Source: Oscillospiraceae bacterium
Lineage (GTDB): Bacteria > Bacillota > Clostridia > Oscillospirales > Oscillospiraceae
DNA length: 33,423 nt
Direction: 5' to 3'
Assembly: GCA_017516925.1 (NCBI GenBank)
Contig: JAFXAQ010000019.1
Coordinates: forward strand, 1-33,423
Under the pieces are notes generated by a model. It did no database searches. It was given only the letters and a program-made list of their open reading frames with translations, and was not told where the DNA came from. Both the position numbers and the translations under genes were made by a program. Positions 31,868 through 33,423 of the stretch are shown in pieces (the stretch's first letter is position 1; each line of letters begins with the position of its first letter).

Positions 31868-33217
31868 ATGGCATTTGAAGGATTAACTGAAAAAATTTCT
31901 GCTGCCTTCAAAAAGCTCAGAGGTAAGGGACGCTTGAAGGAAGCGGATGTTAAGGAGGCTATGCGGGAAATCCGTATGGCGCTTCTGGAAGCGGATGTCA
32001 GCTACAAGGTCGTTAAGGATTTTACAAAATCCGTTACGGAGCGCTGTGTTGGCACAGATGTTTTGGAATCCTTAAGCCCTGCCCAGATGATTGTAAAGAT
32101 TGTCAATGAAGAGCTGACTGCGCTGATGGGCAGCGATACAAAGCATATTACTATCAATCCAAACGGACCTACCGTTGTAATGCTGGTGGGCTTACAGGGC
32201 GCTGGTAAAACTACCAACGGCAGTAAGCTGGCAGGACTTATGAAGCGTCAGGGAAAGAACCCTTTGCTGGTAGCCTGCGATATATATCGCCCTGCTGCGA
32301 TTACGCAGTTAAAAGTCTGCGGTGAAAAGCTAGGCATTCCCGTATTTGAAAAGGGCACGCAAAGCCCTGTACAGACGGCAAAAGAAGCGGTGCTATACGC
32401 ACGTCAACACGGTCACGATATGGTATTTCTGGATACTGCCGGCCGTTTGCACGTGGACGAAGCGCTTATGCAGGAGCTTAAGGATATCAAGTCCACGGTC
32501 CAACCGGATGAAATTTTGCTGGTTGTGGATGCAATGACCGGTCAGGATGCAGTTAATGCAGCGCAGAGCTTTAACGAGTGGCTGGATATCGATGCAGTTA
32601 TGCTCAGTAAGCTGGACGGTGATGCCCGTGGCGGCGCAGCCTTGTCTGTCCGCGCTGTGACAGGAAAGCCCATTAAATTTGCCGGTATTGGCGAAAAGCT
32701 TGAGGATATTGAACCCTTCCATCCGGACCGTATGGCCTCCCGTATTTTGGGTATGGGCGATGTGCTCACCCTGATTGAGAAGGCAGAAAAGGCTTACGAT
32801 GAGAAGAAAGCCGCTGAGATGGAGGAAAAGCTTAAGTCCAATAAGTTCACCCTTCAGGATTTCTATGACCAGATGGTACAGATGAAATCCATGGGCTCGA
32901 TGCAGGATATTTTAGCACAGCTGCCCGGCGGCGCAGGTTTGAAGAATGTCCAGCTGGATGAAAAAGCAATGGCGCACACCGAGGCAATTATCCTCTCCAT
33001 GACCCCGAAGGAGCGGGAAAATCCCGGCATTATCGGAGCCAGCAGAAAGAAACGGATAGCCAATGGCTGTGGCTTAAAGGTTGAGGATGTCAACAGGCTC
33101 CTGAAATCCTTTGAGCAAATGCGTGCTATGATTAAACAATTCTCCGGACCCGGCGCTGGAAAGAAGATGAAGCGTATGCGTGGCTTTGGAGGCCTGGGTG
33201 GTTTCCCGGGATTTTAA
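31868..33217 (+). CDS. ffh: Signal recognition particle protein Ffh
   Basis: A 449-residue SRP54 GTPase that binds signal sequences and 4.5S/scRNA and delivers ribosomes to FtsY. N domain residues 1-95. The G domain has the P-loop GLQGAGKTT (108-116), ACDIYRPAAITQL, FLDTAGRLHVDE, LSKLDGDARGGAALS and FAGIGEKLEDIEPFHPDRM. The methionine-rich M domain has FYDQMVQMKSMGSM, MTPKERENPGII and SRKKRIANGCG. It ends in a Gly/Phe-rich tail (GFGGLGGFPGF). The GGAGG site lies in the end of ylxM, 2 bases separate the genes, and they are surely coupled. rpsP follows after 64 bases. Confidence 0.97.
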   Translation: MAFEGLTEKISAAFKKLRGKGRLKEADVKEAMREIRMALLEADVSYKVVKDFTKSVTERCVGTDVLESLSPAQMIVKIVNEELTALMGSDTKHITINPNGPTVVMLVGLQGAGKTTNGSKLAGLMKRQGKNPLLVACDIYRPAAITQLKVCGEKLGIPVFEKGTQSPVQTAKEAVLYARQHGHDMVFLDTAGRLHVDEALMQELKDIKSTVQPDEILLVVDAMTGQDAVNAAQSFNEWLDIDAVMLSKLDGDARGGAALSVRAVTGKPIKFAGIGEKLEDIEPFHPDRMASRILGMGDVLTLIEKAEKAYDEKKAAEMEEKLKSNKFTLQDFYDQMVQMKSMGSMQDILAQLPGGAGLKNVQLDEKAMAHTEAIILSMTPKERENPGIIGASRKKRIANGCGLKVEDVNRLLKSFEQMRAMIKQFSGPGAGKKMKRMRGFGGLGGFPGF

Positions 33218-33281
33218 TATGTTCGCTGTAAGCAAAAAGAGCTTTGCGATATAGATACACTACATTTGGAGGTGAAAAGAA

Positions 33282-33423
33282 ATGGTTAAAATTAGACTTA
33301 GAAGAATGGGTGCCAAGAAGAATCCCTACTACCGTATTGTTGTTGCTGATTCCCGCAGCCCCCGTGACGGCCGCTTCATCGAAGAGCTCGGCACTTACGA
33401 TCCCATGGCCGACGGCGCGAAGC
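33282..33423 (+). CDS. rpsP: 30S ribosomal protein S16 (partial, N-terminus)
   Basis: The first 47 codons are inside the window. The translation [20 protein letters not shown] followed by [21 protein letters not shown] is the conserved S16 start. S16 is an assembly protein of the small subunit body. The ATG at 33282 follows GGAGGTG at 33269-33275. Placement after ffh is the standard Firmicute order (ylxM-ffh-rpsP, usually then a KH-domain protein, rimM and trmD). The gene runs off the window at 33423. Confidence 0.97.
   Translation, partial: MVKIRLRRMGAKKNPYYRIVVADSRSPRDGRFIEELGTYDPMADGAK

Overview
The window is a gene-dense stretch of a chromosome from a Gram-positive anaerobe. It is most likely an Oscillospirales-type member of the Clostridia (Oscillospiraceae/Ruminococcaceae, gut-associated). 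The assignment rests on strong AGGAGG ribosome binding sites, consensus sigma-A promoters, the PyrK/PyrD class 1B dihydroorotate dehydrogenase, single-chain PurL, the ylxM-ffh-rpsP cluster and protein sequences typical of that group. This is inference from gene content; no database search was possible. No tRNA, rRNA, CRISPR array, prophage or insertion sequence was recognised.

Layout. Positions 1-665 carry the start of a minus-strand rplM-rpsI ribosomal protein operon with its promoter and a likely autoregulatory leader. Positions 783-3835 hold a plus-strand group: a TtcA-like tRNA thiolation gene with an apparent frameshift, a small membrane protein, dusB, and a secreted M23 peptidase whose start codon lies in a strong hairpin. 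Positions 3846-12414 are a complete UMP operon (pyrC-carB-pyrK-pyrD-pyrF-pyrE-pyrB) driven by a near-perfect promoter that overlaps a perfect inverted repeat. carA is not in it, and PyrB carries a C-terminal PyrI-like zinc domain. Positions 12523-23943 are a purine operon (purE-purC-purF-purM-purN-IMP cyclohydrolase-AICAR formyltransferase-purD-purL), preceded by a ZTP (pfl) riboswitch whose 3' end forms part of an intrinsic terminator. Its PurF homologue has lost the N-terminal catalytic cysteine, and the usual bifunctional PurH is replaced by two separate proteins.

A bidirectional terminator at 23947-23978 separates this from a minus-strand block (30652 down to 23977): a small conserved protein with its own promoter and terminator, then, from a second promoter, a cytoplasmic GH20 hexosaminidase, znuA-znuC-znuB zinc/manganese uptake, TrmO and a polysaccharide deacetylase. 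The right end (30742-33423) is plus-strand: a GNAT acetyltransferase, then ylxM-ffh (signal recognition particle) and the start of rpsP.

The central theme is nucleotide synthesis: 16 consecutive genes build UMP and IMP. purA, purB, purK and carA are not seen here. The most unusual points are the glutaminase-dead PurF, the absence of the CarA glutaminase subunit from the pyr operon, the PyrB-zinc domain fusion, the split PurH, and three distinct cis-regulatory structures (pyr palindrome, ZTP riboswitch-terminator, start-codon hairpin).
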